Below are positions 9,315-30,675 of a stretch of 64,000 nucleotides of DNA, piece by piece. The notes under the pieces are model-generated. The model made no database searches, was not told the origin of the DNA, and was given only the letters and a program-made list of their open reading frames with translations. The position numbers and the translations under genes were made by a program. Positions within the stretch are counted from its first letter, which is position 1, and each line of letters opens with the position of its first letter. Location: positions 5,148,501 to 5,212,500 of the forward strand of contig OX359200.1 in assembly GCA_947172415.1 (NCBI GenBank). The letters run 5' to 3'. This DNA is from Chondrosia reniformis. Its lineage: Eukaryota; Porifera; Demospongiae; Chondrillida; Chondrillidae.

Positions 9315-12307
9315 AGTCTATAATATTTCTTTTTCTTTTAAGTTATAATGTTATGATTAGCATAATATGTATTAATCAGCATCGTTACCTCATGTAAATA
9401 CTTTTTACTTGTGAGACTGTTTAAAAGGTAATTTGTACTTAACGTTTATACAAACTATAACATTAAATTTTGATTAGACAAGTATATGTCTTATTGTGCA
9501 ATCTATATTTGATTTGCTGTACATTCATCTATCTATAGAATTGTCATGAAAGTCAAGTATCAGTTACCTAGCAACATATCCAATTAAGAAACAAGGAGAC
9601 TGGGCCCAATTATTATTATTGAATTGACCCATTTAGGTGGGAAAAGATAGTGAAAAGAAAGTGTTGGATCAAGCATGGAATTTACAGTGGGTATAGCAAC
9701 AGTATTGATCCTGTATTATTACATTTGTTCAATGGGACCACCAGATTTAGCATGTCTACCAGTCCCTAGTAACTAGTAACTCCCAGCTACTGTAATTTAG
9801 TTAGGGGAGGTGTATAGTACATGTTTAACAGATTCTCTGTATCCTATAGATCAGTTTGCCTTGTTATTTGACTATGAAAGTTTGGCTGTGAAGTTTTTTG
9901 TACGTACTTAGGAATCATGTATGTTCTTAAAATAAAGTTAATATGTACTGTAGACAACTTTATAGTTACATGGGAATCATTCATGCTCTTAAAGTTCATT
10001 TGTACTTTAATTAAGACATTGTACTACCAGCTAAGTTAATGTTCCAATAATTATTCAGTTGCAGCCTGAATTGATTGCATGGATTGCAGTTGTTGCTATG
10101 GTAATCTTGTTATTTAGATGTAACCATGGTAATTTGTACTTGGTTGGTTGTATGAACTTTTTGTTCTTAAATGTCAGGCATGTTTTCCTCAAGTCTGACT
10201 AGAATGATAACAATGGTTCTTATAGTTGTCTATCAGTCCAGGCCATATCAATTTCAGCATGTTTATTCCCAGGTTTATACTACTGTGAGTTTTTTTGTTT
10301 CCATAACACTAGCTTTAGGTTTTAAATTTTTGTGTCTTAAAGTGTTGAAGGAAGGTAATGTTAGGTTAAGCAAAGGATTCCCAACCTTTTTTTTATACAG
10401 TTTGGCTTTTGTCTATAGCTCTCAGCTAATGTTCTCCAGCCAAACCAGAAATGTGGCAGTGCTCAGTTGGAGAGCTCTTTGGCTATGTACAAGCCATTTA
10501 ATAGGTCAGCAATTAGTTTAAAGTGTCTCTTTATAGGCCCAGGAACCAGGTATCTGGCTGTTCCTGTTGAAATGTAGCTAGCTGTTTGGGTTTCATAGTG
10601 ATCCTTGTTCCAATTTTAGTTTAAAGTAAAGCCCTGGGGCCTGGTACCTTTTAGTTTATAGTAGAGCATGTCAGTTTCAATTCTTTGTATGACTATCATC
10701 TCAGATTATTTGTAATAGAGAAATTTGTTAGAATATTCTAGTCCAGATTACTGTTATGAACAGTTAACAAAGAACTAGTGTAAAGCAACTCAGTAACAGT
10801 CCTATGACAGGGAATGATATTTGTTACAATAGCCACAGTTCAATAAGAATAGAAGCAAAGTAATTGCCATTGAACGAAACCAATTATTGGCCAATTGGCC
10901 ATCAGACCTGTTTTATATGTGATGATCTCAATGTCCCAATGTCATCTAAATATTGTTGATTCGCAAATTATAGTAACTGCACTGCATTGAGGAGTAACAT
11001 AAAATGCACTCTTTTATCAGCATACCTAACTTGATTGCGGTAATCCTATAGAGTATACCTATATATATGTAAAATTTTATACAGTAATGCCACATAATTT
11101 TTATAATAAATATTGTACAGAAATGCCACATAATTTTTATATAGTCATCTATTAACTATTGCCATAAAACAGCCCTCTTCAGAGAAAATGTACTGTTGAG
11201 TATTGTGGTACATATGCTTATATAGGTGGTGGTACTCTTAAGAGTCAAGTGACAAAGGCCAACAACTTTAGCAATAATCCTCGGATATTTTGACTTGCCA
11301 GAAAAGTTACTTCTCTTTCGTAAAGCTCTTTATGCATATGTGTTGGATGTTAATGTGAGAATGCATAGTATATATTTACAATATAGAAAATCTCTTCTTT
11401 TCCTTTTTACAGAGAAAGAACATGCATTGAGAAGTGAAGATGTAGCATTATAATGTAACAATTAAAACAAATTATAGCTATGTATATTATTATAAGAAGT
11501 ATATTTGAATGTGCATGTATATGTCATACATTATATGTCTTGCATTTGGCAGAAACGCTTGATTTGCAGAAAGGGATTACCGTCTGCCATTTTTGGCCAA
11601 GCCAGAAGGGAGACTACCTTATATGGTTTGTAGGCTATATATACATACGTACATTGATATGAAGCAATAAGGGGTACTTGTTGCGTTCATAATTGGTTGG
11701 TTGGATATGATTTGAGCATCAGCAACAGTTACACTTATTATTAATCAAAAAAATTAGGACGTTTCGACCCGTAGGTCTTCTTCAGCAAAAAGATTATTGC
11801 TAAAGAAGATCCACGGGTCGAAACATCCTAATTATTATACCTTATATGACTTGTAGGTTATATACATACATACATACATAGATATATACACTAAGTGAAT
11901 CTAATCACGATTTGTGGTGTAAGTACATGAGATAATATAAAAGTCAAACATTTATTTTGATTTCATGATCATGCACAGGTTTTACGTTTTACCATGGATA
12001 TGTACATATGTATATATATGTAGGCTTTTTAGTGAAAAATTGGATGTTGCATGGTGCACGTGTGTCTGGATGAATTGTTTGCCATGCAATTCTTATGTAT
12101 TATCTCTTTATATATGCTTAAGATTTGCATTACAAATCTCTTTAAAAATTTAACGTATATACTTATAAGCCTAGGACTATGCCTGTAAGAAGTATCATAT
12201 AATGAAATCCTTATTGCTTATACATAAATTCTCCAATTCATAGGTGCATGATTTATTAATTGAAAAATTAGACTGATACATAGGCTATAGTTATATGAAT
12301 GTAAAAA
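9315..12307. other. 3 kb without a recognised gene
   Basis: I find no phase-consistent coding exons. A 117-codon open frame at 10171-10521 encodes hydrophobic runs from T-rich sequence and has no recognisable motif. The first 1.7 kb has few of the TACGTA-type words common elsewhere, so it could be a long 3' UTR or non-coding RNA. A small foldback lies at 11757-11840. The last few hundred bases contain the DHX16 promoter and 5' UTR, with no motif I can name. Confidence 0.4.
11757..11840. repeat. Small foldback with GACCCGTAGGTCTTCTT-type arms
   Basis: GGACGTTTCGACCCGTAGG and its imperfect reverse complement (CCACGGGTCGAAACATCC) flank AAAAAGATTATTGC. The GGTCTTCTTCAGC core relates it to the foldback elements at 1571 and 36005. 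Confidence 0.75.
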
Positions 12308-20061
<7,754 letters not shown>

Positions 20062-20662
20062 AATTTCAGTAAATTCCTTTAATTGCCTAAGGTAACTCTT
20101 CAACTACAACTTGCATTTTCATGTTACTGAGGAGTGTATTGTGAATTTAACATAGTCTGTACTACTTCTTTTTTTTTCATTTTTAACTGATTTTGTTACA
20201 GCAACTTTAACAGTAAAAATTATTGCAAAAACAGTCATGGCTGCATGTTTTCAAAGAATTTACAGATACTTACATAAAGAAGGCAGATATGGGTCTAATT
20301 ATTTTCATAGGATTTTACCCTCATAATGTAATGTAGAAGTGTCCTGAAGTGTATCTAGGCCTATATATAACTCAATTTTTGGTGCGTAGCTACAATACGT
20401 AAGAGAAATATAATTTTCCTTTCCTGATTCAGCTAAGAGCAAGTGACAGTGTTTCTGTACATTGTGTTTGAATTCGAACATTCGATAGTGCATCTATAGT
20501 GCAAAATGTGATTGGATAACAGTTTCTTTTGAATATGTCAATTTTCGCCTCGAGGTGAAAATGGTTTCTACGGACTGTTTGTTAACACGAAACGCCAGTT
20601 ATCTATAAAATTCGTAGTACGAATTTAAGGCAAACTTTATCCTTCACATGTAGCCTCCTAAG
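20062..20662. other. Intergenic: DHX16 3' flank and promoter of the WD-repeat gene
   Basis: Six hundred bases separate the DHX16 stop from the next ATG on the same strand. The left part is presumably 3' UTR. Near the right end is the short palindrome AATTCGTAGTACGAATT (about 20610). No coding potential is seen. Confidence 0.5.
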
Positions 20663-23600
20663 ATGGCTGAAGCAGGGAATGGAATCTATGTTGCCAGGCA
20701 CATCGATGTGAGTGTATTATGATAAAATTGATAATACTCATTTGGACGACGTAATTATATGAAATTTTATTCCTACTGTAATACCTTATTTAAGTGCATA
20801 TGCTACATTTCAACAAACTTGTACTGCATATGGTTTTACGGTTTACGTAGACGAATTTTAAGGTGAATATAGAGCACCAAGTAAAGCAGGCTATCCTAGT
20901 TGGCACAGATATAGTTGTAGAACAAACTGGAACCAACGGAAGATCGATTGCAATCTACCCTTTGTCCAACAAGAGTTGCAGTAAACCAAAGTATATTATA
21001 CATGCATGTCTCAATGTATGATGTTGTTCATGTTTGAAGTCTTTCCAGGTCCACCTATTCCATTGAAGTGTCCAGCTATATTATGCTTTACATTAAAAGT
21101 TTACGAGTAAGTCGCGATCACTTGCACATTGCCTCATAGTTATTATACATGAATTTAAACATTATTTGTGGTCAAAATAATACATTTATATAATTATAAT
21201 GTTTTCATAGGTATTTGTAGCAAGTTGTGAAGATTTACAACTGAGAGTGTACTGTCCAAGTTTTGAAGTAACTCAAATTATCCCAACCCAAAGTAGTTTA
21301 CTATGTTTACAGCTTCTAGAAGGTAACAATGAGTTGATTGGTGGAGGTATAGGGCAGATATATACCTGGAGTATCAGTGAGAACCCAAAGCATTTACTGG
21401 AAAGTAGTACTGGATTCAAAACAACTATAAAGCCAGAACAAGTACGTGTGTGTTTACATATATACATATATGTACTTATGCAAGTTGGGATGAAGCAAGT
21501 CTTTCTATAATAGAGCCAGGGCAATCTGCAGGCTTATATACTTTGCCCTCCCCTATACATGGCACCTCCTGTTTGGGTCTGTCAGTGATCAGTGATCTTA
21601 AGGAATTAGTTTCTAGAATGTACTGCATGAAAAATCTAAGATACCATTTTCCTACATGCTATATGCCTATTCTGTAAAAAGAGCCTATAGGGGAACTAAA
21701 CCTAAAGAGAGCTTTAGATGAAGATACAGGAGTTTTTTCTTCCTTCTTTTCCCTTCTTTCATCTTCTTCTCACCTGGGTCAGACAGCCGTTTCTGGGAAT
21801 TCCACCCTTCATCAGTGATCCTGGGAGTCTTTGTCTTTTTCTTTATCTTGATCTTCTGTGAATCCTTGGCATGTACGTATGTATATAACTTCTATTTAAT
21901 ATTATGCTATGCTAGTTACATACATACATACATAAGGAGGCACAAAAGTTAAGAGCATGGTACCGGTGGAGGTGATATACGTATGTATAAGGCTTACACA
22001 CTTATTATACAACTATCACATTTAGTGGATGAAGTTTCAGAGTGTTTCAATGTTTTCCTATAACCATGCAGTGGGTGGTGGCATTATCCATTTCGCAAGA
22101 CCAAAAGACTCTTCTAGCTGTTACACATGAAGGAGTACATGTGATCAGCTTGAATCTAAGGAGTGAGATAAATTTTCTGTTGAATGGTCACAAAAGTTCC
22201 ATAACTAGGTATGTATACGTACATATATACGTACGTACATGTATGTATATGTTAACACTTGTATTTGATTTACACAATTCTGATATCATAATATCTAATA
22301 CACCATTTTACTACATGCTAGGCCTACTCCCTAATACATTAAATAGCCTATAGGGAACTTAACTGGGCCAGAGAGCTGTTTCTAAGAGTTCCACCCTTCA
22401 TCAGTGACCTGGAAGTCTTGTCTTTTTCTTGATACACCATATACGTATAGCCAGATATTTTCGTGGAGAATTTAGTTGGTTGTTTTGAGAGTATTCCACA
22501 AATATTTCCATCACCAATTTACACTGAATGTAGGAGAAAAACTGTCTTGTCAGCAAAATCCCCAAATTAAAGAAAAATCTGCCAAATACCATAATTTGAG
22601 CAATCCACCAAACATTCTTCTCACCCAAATTTCCGGCCATATGTTATTTTGAATCCTGTATTGCAATTGAATATGTACATACGTATATAATTATTGATAT
22701 TTTGCAATATAGTGCTGTATGTTACAGTCAGATGAACTGGATAATAACAGGTGGTCGAGACGGCATCATTAAAATGTGGAGTCAGCCATCTGGAGAATTA
22801 ATTTATACTATTCCGGCTCACTCACATTCAATTATCAGCCTGGTACTTCATTCCTCCAAGCCCCTCCTGTTCTCAGCATCTGGGCCTGATGGTCTCATTA
22901 AGGTATGGGAGCTTACAACTGTGACAAAGGTAACCCAATTCCACACAGAAGAGGGGTTGGGAGATTTCAGGATGATCGATGACTTCCATGGCTTGACCTG
23001 CTCACAACATAGATTTACAGTGTTAAATATTAATATAGTGAGTTTCATGTGACCATTATAGCTATATATACGTATATAGACTTACGGTGGGAAATGTATA
23101 TATTTACATTTATATATTTGACAGGTTGAATAGTGTGGTGTGTAAATATATAAATGTCAAGCTAAGTCTTTTCTAACATGAATTTCTATGCTATTCTTCT
23201 AGCCAGATGAACATTTTGCACATTTAACCTCTGCTATCAGCTCTCTTTCCTTTTCTGGAGCTCAGGGAAGATTCCTTGTCCTTTGTGAGGTACATACGTA
23301 TGTTACATATAGACATATATTTGAGCCTACGTACGTATATGTATATAATGTACGAATATGTATATACAATATATTACGTATGTATATTATTATAGTGATT
23401 AGCTTATTATGTGTTTTCTCTCTAGGATGGTGGATTTCGATTATTTTGTCCTCTTAGTGGAAAGGAGATTTGTGTTGTATTCCCAGAATTCAACATGCAG
23501 CAGATATTTATGGAAGCTATTTATGTTAGGGAGCATGACTCAGTTATTGCTAGACTCAAAACAAATGAGGGTACACTAACCATATCCATAAACATTTATC

Positions 23601-26600
23601 TAAAAAATATTTACATATGAACATACGTACATACGAAGATTAACCATCTTAAAGATAACTTAGAAGAGATCCCCATCATCCAAATAGTTTTTGTAGCTAT
23701 TATAATGTGTATATATATAAGCGTGCATGAAAGTGCTATACCTATACGTATATATGTACATACCATACGTATGTGCATGCATACACGTACTACACTATGT
23801 ATATATGTATTAATGTACGTATGTACGTACGTATATACGTATAAAATGTTGATAGAAGACTGCTATATATGTACGTACGTATATGTTTGAATGCATTCGG
23901 TATTACGTACGTATTTTAATTTAGTGATGGTCTATGATGCAAGCCTCAACCCATGCTGTTGTAAGGTGTTATGTACACCAAATGAAGACAAAGATGGAAT
24001 CACTTGCATTGCACAGGTATTTAAGTTTATATGTAGGCTCTTCAAAAGTGATGCAGTAATATTTATATATGTTTCTAATATTCACGCCAAAATGACAGGG
24101 AACAGTAAGTTTTGATGAAGACATTCTAGAACTGGTATTTGCAGGCCACAAGTCTGGTTTCATAACTCTGTTCTCTGGTACCTCAATCACCATGGATGAC
24201 AGCACACGAGCTCATAAGGGAGCTGTTATCAGCATCTCAATGTCCCCAGTAGATCCCCATCTCTTGTCACTAGGGACTGATAGCTATGCCAATATATGGT
24301 TATTGAAAATCTACTATGGGCAGCTGAGCTTGATTCAGCTAAAATCAGTGGATCTAGACAATGTTAACTTGATCAGTGCAGTGGCACTTACCTGGAATAC
24401 ACTCTGTATAGCCTTCAAAAGCTCGATCATTAAGATGTATTCCCTAAATTTCAGACCTAAAAAGAAGGAAGGGCAGTCAGTAAAGCTCAGCAGCCTTACA
24501 GCTCATGAGCATTCACCCACAGAAGATCACACTGCAGCCATACTAAGTCTACTGGCTTTTCCGGACTGTCCCTTCTTTTATTCTCATGCTGCTGATAATA
24601 AAATAAAATTGTGGGGACTAGATAGCCTTTTGCTAAAGGAAGTGTTCCTCGGCTCTGGATTGAAAGGGGCTTATATTCTACCAGTGTCCCATGATATAGT
24701 TGTTGCACTCAATGACAATCTTTGGAAAATCCCACCTGAAGAATGGATTGGTGATTTAGAGAAACATGTAGTGGGAAATGTTGCTAAAGCATATCCAGAA
24801 CTACAAACAAAAAAGGAAAGATCAATATTGTTTGATTCAAACAGAGACTTCTGGTGAGCTTTAGATGGACTTACGTATATGTACATATGTACGGATAAGT
24901 GAATTAGCCTGAAAAACATATAAGTGTAATGCAGTTTGTATTATAGTATATTTATGTTATTATACATACGGACGTATATACGTACGTACGTATGTCAAAA
25001 TCATCTATGTAGTTAATATATGCTTTGTAACCATACTTTTTAGAATATTATGTTTTATAATAGAATATTTAATATGCATACGTATATAGAGGGAATACCA
25101 TGATGATAGAATAGATATTAATAAACTCAACTTGAACTCTTACATATACGTAGGTTTGATCCACACAAAGGAAGAAAGTGTGGAACATTAGAACCAATCG
25201 AGTACCAAGTTCTAAGAGCAAAGAGTGGTAACAGTTCTCGTGGGAGTCTCAGAAACAATGATAGATCAGGCCTGATAAAGAAAATTTATAGCATATCAAG
25301 TACAAAATCAGATTCTCTTATCACAGATGATGAAAACCCAACTGAAAAGAACAAAACAATAAAAGTTAAACGGCCTTTGCACCACATAAATAGTCCCAAC
25401 AACATTGAGTGTGATTATACTGAGACATCATCTTGCAATAACACTGAAGAAACATATGAAGTAAGTACCAAAATTCCATAGATGGTATACATACATAAAC
25501 CTACTGATAATGAAGCACAATATCACTACTAATGAAAGATATTAATGTTAGTCCTTTAAAGGACTAATACTCATAGCATATATACCTACTTACGTAAGTC
25601 TAAAACAGGAAATTCACATTGAAATGCTTACATACGTATATAATGAATGTACGTATGCATGTATACTCAAATGCAGAAAACAGGAAGCAGTCATTCCCTG
25701 GTCTCTAGATGCTGTTCATTTGATGTTGTTGGAATATTAGATGATCTCGCTAGTGCTAGAAATTATCCTCCTATTATAGTGGACAGGAGAATACTTTTGC
25801 CTAAACCAAAAATGCCATCGCACCAATTTCCAATTGCTCCTGACGGTAAGAGATGTGTATCTTGGATATACATACGTATGAATAATCAAAGTAATTCCTA
25901 ACATCAAGGGAGGAAACATGAATGAAGTAACATTGCTGGGAATCAAACTCAGGACAGCTATATATATACATAGTTATGACCACCAGTGCTATACCACATC
26001 AATGCTTCCTACCTCCTATACCTACTACAAAAAGTAATATACGTCTTCATTTACTAATTAGTGGTGATTCTCTTCATCAGATCTAGAACAAGCTGATAAT
26101 CAAAAGATAATATATGTATGCATTTGCATAAAAAAAATTCATTTTGTAAGTAGCTTTTAAGTATAATATATGTATATCTACATGTTTGCCTTTTATTATG
26201 TATGTTCATACGTACATTTTACAAGCTACGTATGTCTGTATTTCTGTTCATATGTAGGATATATTGCCAATTCAATCATTCGTAAAAGAATGGGAATTCA
26301 TCAGAGAGGTGTAGAAAAGCTCAAGTCATCAGAAGGATTAACATTTGATGTCAGAGCGTTTATTGTGGACAGGCCAAGTGCCTATAGAAGCCCTTCTTTG
26401 GACACCTATACATTCTCTGATTACAGTATTTCTGGAGATAATGATAATTTAGGTACGAATGCATTAATCAAGGTGTTGATTGATAATCTATATAGAGTAT
26501 AACACTGTGACATATATGTACATACATATGAATAATATATGAATGCGCATATATTGGAAACAAAAATTCACCTTTATTTGTATATAATATATTATATAAA

Positions 26601-29600
26601 TAATAATATATTGTATGTACATACATACGTAGAGACTGAAAGGGATTTAGAAAGTGGAGACAAAATTTCTAAAGTGAGAGATGTCATCTTTGGTTATGAA
26701 GATGATGAGACTAAAAAACCTTCAAAGAAATCAAGAAACTCTTCAAAAGGTACTATATACATACGTAATACAGTATTGTGATACACAAACTGGTGATGTT
26801 CTGCTAATGGGCGGGCATATCTATGTACATATCTGTATGTACATATCTAGGTACATACGTACTGTATAATATCCTCCATAATTGCTGATTAAGGAGGATA
26901 GATATACGTATATATATTAAGGAGGTACGTATGTAAAATTTAAACAGCAAGAAGTGAAGCAAATCTTATGCATTCCTCTTCTTTGTTAGCCATATCGATC
27001 CTAGGCTTCCCAAATGCCATGACAATGAAGTATACACAGAGCCTACAGGTGAGGCTTGTCGCTGAATTATAATTGCTCAGCCTAAGCTCTGTAATATATT
27101 TCAGCTATAGCCCTCACCTCTAGGCTATAACTATTACGTATATATAACTCTTGCTAGCGAATAGCTCACTGCATTCCTCAGGAGACATGAGTGGGTAGGG
27201 TTGAATCAATTAATGATGATATACGTATGCCAAATGCTATTATATATGTACGTATGTACACAGATTAAAAAGTGGCTGTAAGTTATCTTTTCCTTAATTT
27301 GCATGCATATATAGGAGATCCCATAGACTTTCTATCCAGACCAAAGTTCAAAGTTGACTTAGAAGCCATAGACTTAGACTATGGTCCTGTTCATTCAAAT
27401 AAAAAGAAAATTCAGAAAAAGGTTTGTGTATATAAAACAATGACAATATCTTCATAACCTTCAATGTAATACTAATATTATACATATGTTACCAAGGGGG
27501 CATTTTCTACTGTATATACAGTTTGAACTGGTTACTATAGGAGGATAGTTTTTAAAAGTAGGTGAAGCAATGGATCCAAAACAGCTATAACCTTTAAGCC
27601 GTAGTCCTCACCTTTGGACTATAATAATACGTATATGTACATATAGCACTTAAATGCATTATACAATACGTATGTATGTGTATATTATACATACGTATAT
27701 ACAGTACATGTATGTAAACTTTACAGAGATTAAAGTCACCTATTTTTGACTACTCTGGAAGATGTGATTCAGATTCAATGCCTTCCAGAACGCCTACCCC
27801 TGCAAGCAAAGACCATCGTGGTAGCCTCTCGTACAGTCATAGCCACTCCAGTACATCAAGACCAAATACTAGGCTCTCCCAATTAAGTGTACCCCCTTCC
27901 ACTGGAAGTAAATCATCTACCCAATATTCTGCTGGCTGCTCCAAACACAGGTACATATACACATACGTACATACGTATGTATATCATTTGTTTGGGAGGT
28001 TTTATAGGTTTCAATGCTGTAATTATTATATACCTACCTATGTATTATACTACATTATACAACTACGTATTTTATAATACATATCTATGTACAGCATACG
28101 TACGTATAATACTTCAATCTATATACTACAAGCGAGCTTTGTGAAGTTTGAACTTTGAATATAAAGATTTTTTCTGTCTATACTTAGACTATCAACTGAG
28201 TCTTTTCAGCGATCAGTGAAGGATCTGGAGAAGGTTGCATCAGTCAACCTACAAAAGATTGCATATGAAATCAGCGAGGATAGAACTATGAAGCTTTTGC
28301 AACAAATAACAGCTCACGACTGGTATCCACTGAGCTTGAGAGGAGTAGAACAAACCCCACAAAAAGTGCTTACAACTCTAGGTTTGTTTGAATGATAACC
28401 ATACTTTAATTATATATATATATATATGTATGTACATCCATATGATTACATGACATTATACAGGGCTACATGCAGGACTTGGAACCAGGGGGGTAATGAA
28501 AATTTTCAAATTTAGTTGGGGGGGGGGGGGGGGGGGCAATGGTATGAGGGTGTTGATTTGGAAGCAGTTTATATTAATTTCCTAAGAGTCCAGGGGGGAA
28601 TGTACCTCCTACCCCCTCTATGCAGCCCTAGCTGTTGTATATATTTTGGTCTTACGTATACGTGCGTATGTATGTATATATATGTGTGTGTATATAATAG
28701 TTAGCCTTACGTATAAATATATATCCATGTCAACATTCACTAATGCAGTAACCATACTTCAGAGTACATCAAGGTCAGCAGTTTTGAAAGAAGTGTGCCA
28801 GGCTGTTGAAAGAATGCACAAGTAAAATATACGTACATATTGTACAACTACAAAGATATATAATAATAATACATGAAAAGCTATAAGGGGATTGTTAATT
28901 GTTCTGGTTGGGCAAAGTACGTATACGTACGTATATGTACATAGGTTGTGGAAAGTTATTTTTACTCACTGGAAAATATATATTATTATGCCAAATCTTA
29001 TCTTGTTTGTAAGGTTCCAGTGCTACGTATATATCCTTACTCACAACCAATAGCTGGCCTTACACATATTCAGGTATTGTCCCCTTTTTCACTGAGAGCA
29101 CTCAGTATTATATACTTAGACTGCAACCACCATATAAGTATCTTATTATCAAGTCACAAATGTGTCACTTGTGATGGATTAATTATATATATAGCCAAAG
29201 GCAGTTGATTACATAAAGCAAACATATGTACATATTATAGAAATAATTATCTGAGATATTAAGCCTACATATATTAACATTTCAGTTTAGGTGTCCTTAC
29301 CCAATCATCTTATGAAAAGCTAACTGAAGTATGTGCGAGGCAGCTCCAGCGCAGAAAGGGGCACAGTTTAGTGTCACTTTTGGATATGATTGTAAATCTT
29401 CAGTTGAGAGGACGGAAACTCCTAAAAAATCTGATGCCACTCCTAATAAATGATGTTGATGCTGTTAAGGAGAAGGCCTTTGAGACACTTGAAGAAGTAA
29501 CTGGAATCAACACAAAGTCTGGTTTACAGAAATTGTTAATTGAAATGCAAATAATAGAAACTCCAGTTTGGGATGATGTAAGCCAAATATATATGTACAT

Positions 29601-30675
29601 ACGTACGTATGTGTACAGATACATACGTATATACGTATATATATACACTTAAACATGCTGCTAGTATATACGTATGTATATGAATTATCATGTACGTATA
29701 GCCATGTTTTTCCATGCCCTACGTATATACCTCATTGCCTTTTCTTCATAAATACGTAGGTAGACTCCTTCCTACTTATTGCAGAAAGGCTGAAAGCCAA
29801 TATTGAACATGCTCATAATACCAAATCACATCATTTAAAGGTACATTTACAATTATATATAATACACATACGTATATATATAAATGTATGTATTCATCAT
29901 ACGCACTTAGGTACATACGTAACTACCTATATACGTATATACTATCATATGTACATGTAATTATTACCCCTCATAACTGGAAATGGGCCAAGTCTCTGAT
30001 TGTCAGCTTGTATGCATATATATATATGTGTGTATGTGTGATTATGCTATATTTTGTTTTATATAGCCCAAAGAGTTAATGTCTGCTGCTCCAGTAGCAC
30101 AAGATGGCTCATGCAATCCAGTTACCATTGTGGACATTCGTAACACTACAACTCGGTTGAGTAGTCGTTATGATAGTGAAATATCAGAAAGAAGAACTGT
30201 GTCATGTGCTAATCTACAGGACTCTTGTGAAGAGGGTGTAGCCTCAACATTGTCTTATCCAGAGTCCTGGCGGCTAGTACCACATGAAAATACCCTCAGA
30301 AAAAATCTTATAAAATACCATAAACAAACAATGATGGGAAATAAGTCTATGAAGATATTTACAACTCCTGCAGTCTCTACTGATACCTTTCAAAAAATGC
30401 TTCACTTAAAGGAAACAGAGAGTAACCACCAGGAAAATGGCTATACTTCTGATTCAAAATCTTTGAAGTATATTCCACTCACACTTCAGCAAAACTTTAC
30501 TCGAAACCCTCACCAGCTAACTTCAGAAGTGTTACATTTCATGACAAATTGTGGCAAAAGAACAAAAGAAGGACCAATAAAGAAATCTGCTAAGAATAAT
30601 CTTGAAAGCTTTAGGTGGAGTAAGGTTCTACCTGTCATATTAGAGGGCAGACATACCATTGATGGAAACACTTGA
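20663..30675 (+). CDS. Large WD40-repeat protein with helical C-terminal region, WDR97-like, complete, 21 exons
   Basis: Phase-consistent exons (20663-20707, 20851-20990, 21049-21106, 21211-21441, 22072-22208, 22713-23037, 23203-23289, 23426-23570, 23925-24016, 24099-24853, 25154-25460, 25677-25845, 26258-26452, 26633-26749, 27315-27421, 27727-27950, 28188-28381, 28749-28821, 29286-29577, 29760-29840, 30067-30675) give 1460 residues. Residues 15-670 are WD40 blades, e.g. WIITGGRDGIIKMW, ASGPDGLIKVW and SLGTDSYANIWLL. After a Ser/Lys-rich linker comes a helical stretch (LLDMIVNLQLRGRKLLKNLM, then NDVDAVKEKAFETLEEVTG) resembling ARM/HEAT packing, then a disordered tail. Overall order and length suit WDR97 (KIAA1875), thought to be axonemal, but I cannot separate it from other large WD proteins by eye. 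The symbol is left blank. Confidence 0.85.
21626..21870 (+). repeat. R245 dispersed repeat, copy in an intron of the WD gene
   Basis: Full-length copy from CATGAAAAATCTAAGATACC to GTGAATCCTTGGC, almost identical to 60838-61080. Confidence 0.88.
22289..22435 (+). repeat. R245 dispersed repeat, diverged and internally deleted copy
   Basis: ATATCTAATACACCATTTTA, then GCCTATAGGGAACTTAAC, then CCACCCTTCATCAGTGACC follow in R245 order. The region between about 140 and 190 of the full element is missing. Confidence 0.65.
25935..26005 (-). repeat. tRNA-derived SINE copy (reverse) in an intron of the WD gene
   Basis: On the minus strand this reads GGTATAGCACTGGTGGTCAT, then GCTGTCCTGAGTTTGATTCC, the same A-box/B-box order as at 15240 and 62367. 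Confidence 0.6.
28518..28536 (+). repeat. Homopolymer run of 19 G
   Basis: A G19 run follows AAATTTAGTT in an intron of the WD gene, and another GGGGGG lies 25 bp upstream. The length may be an assembly estimate. Confidence 0.85.

Noticed and set aside
10171..10521. 117-codon open frame encoding a membrane protein
   Set aside because: Hydrophobicity comes from T-rich composition; no splice support, motif or recognised homologue.
28948..29208. 86-codon ORF in the WD gene region
   Set aside because: Adding it breaks the phase between the exons at 28749 and 29286, which join perfectly without it.
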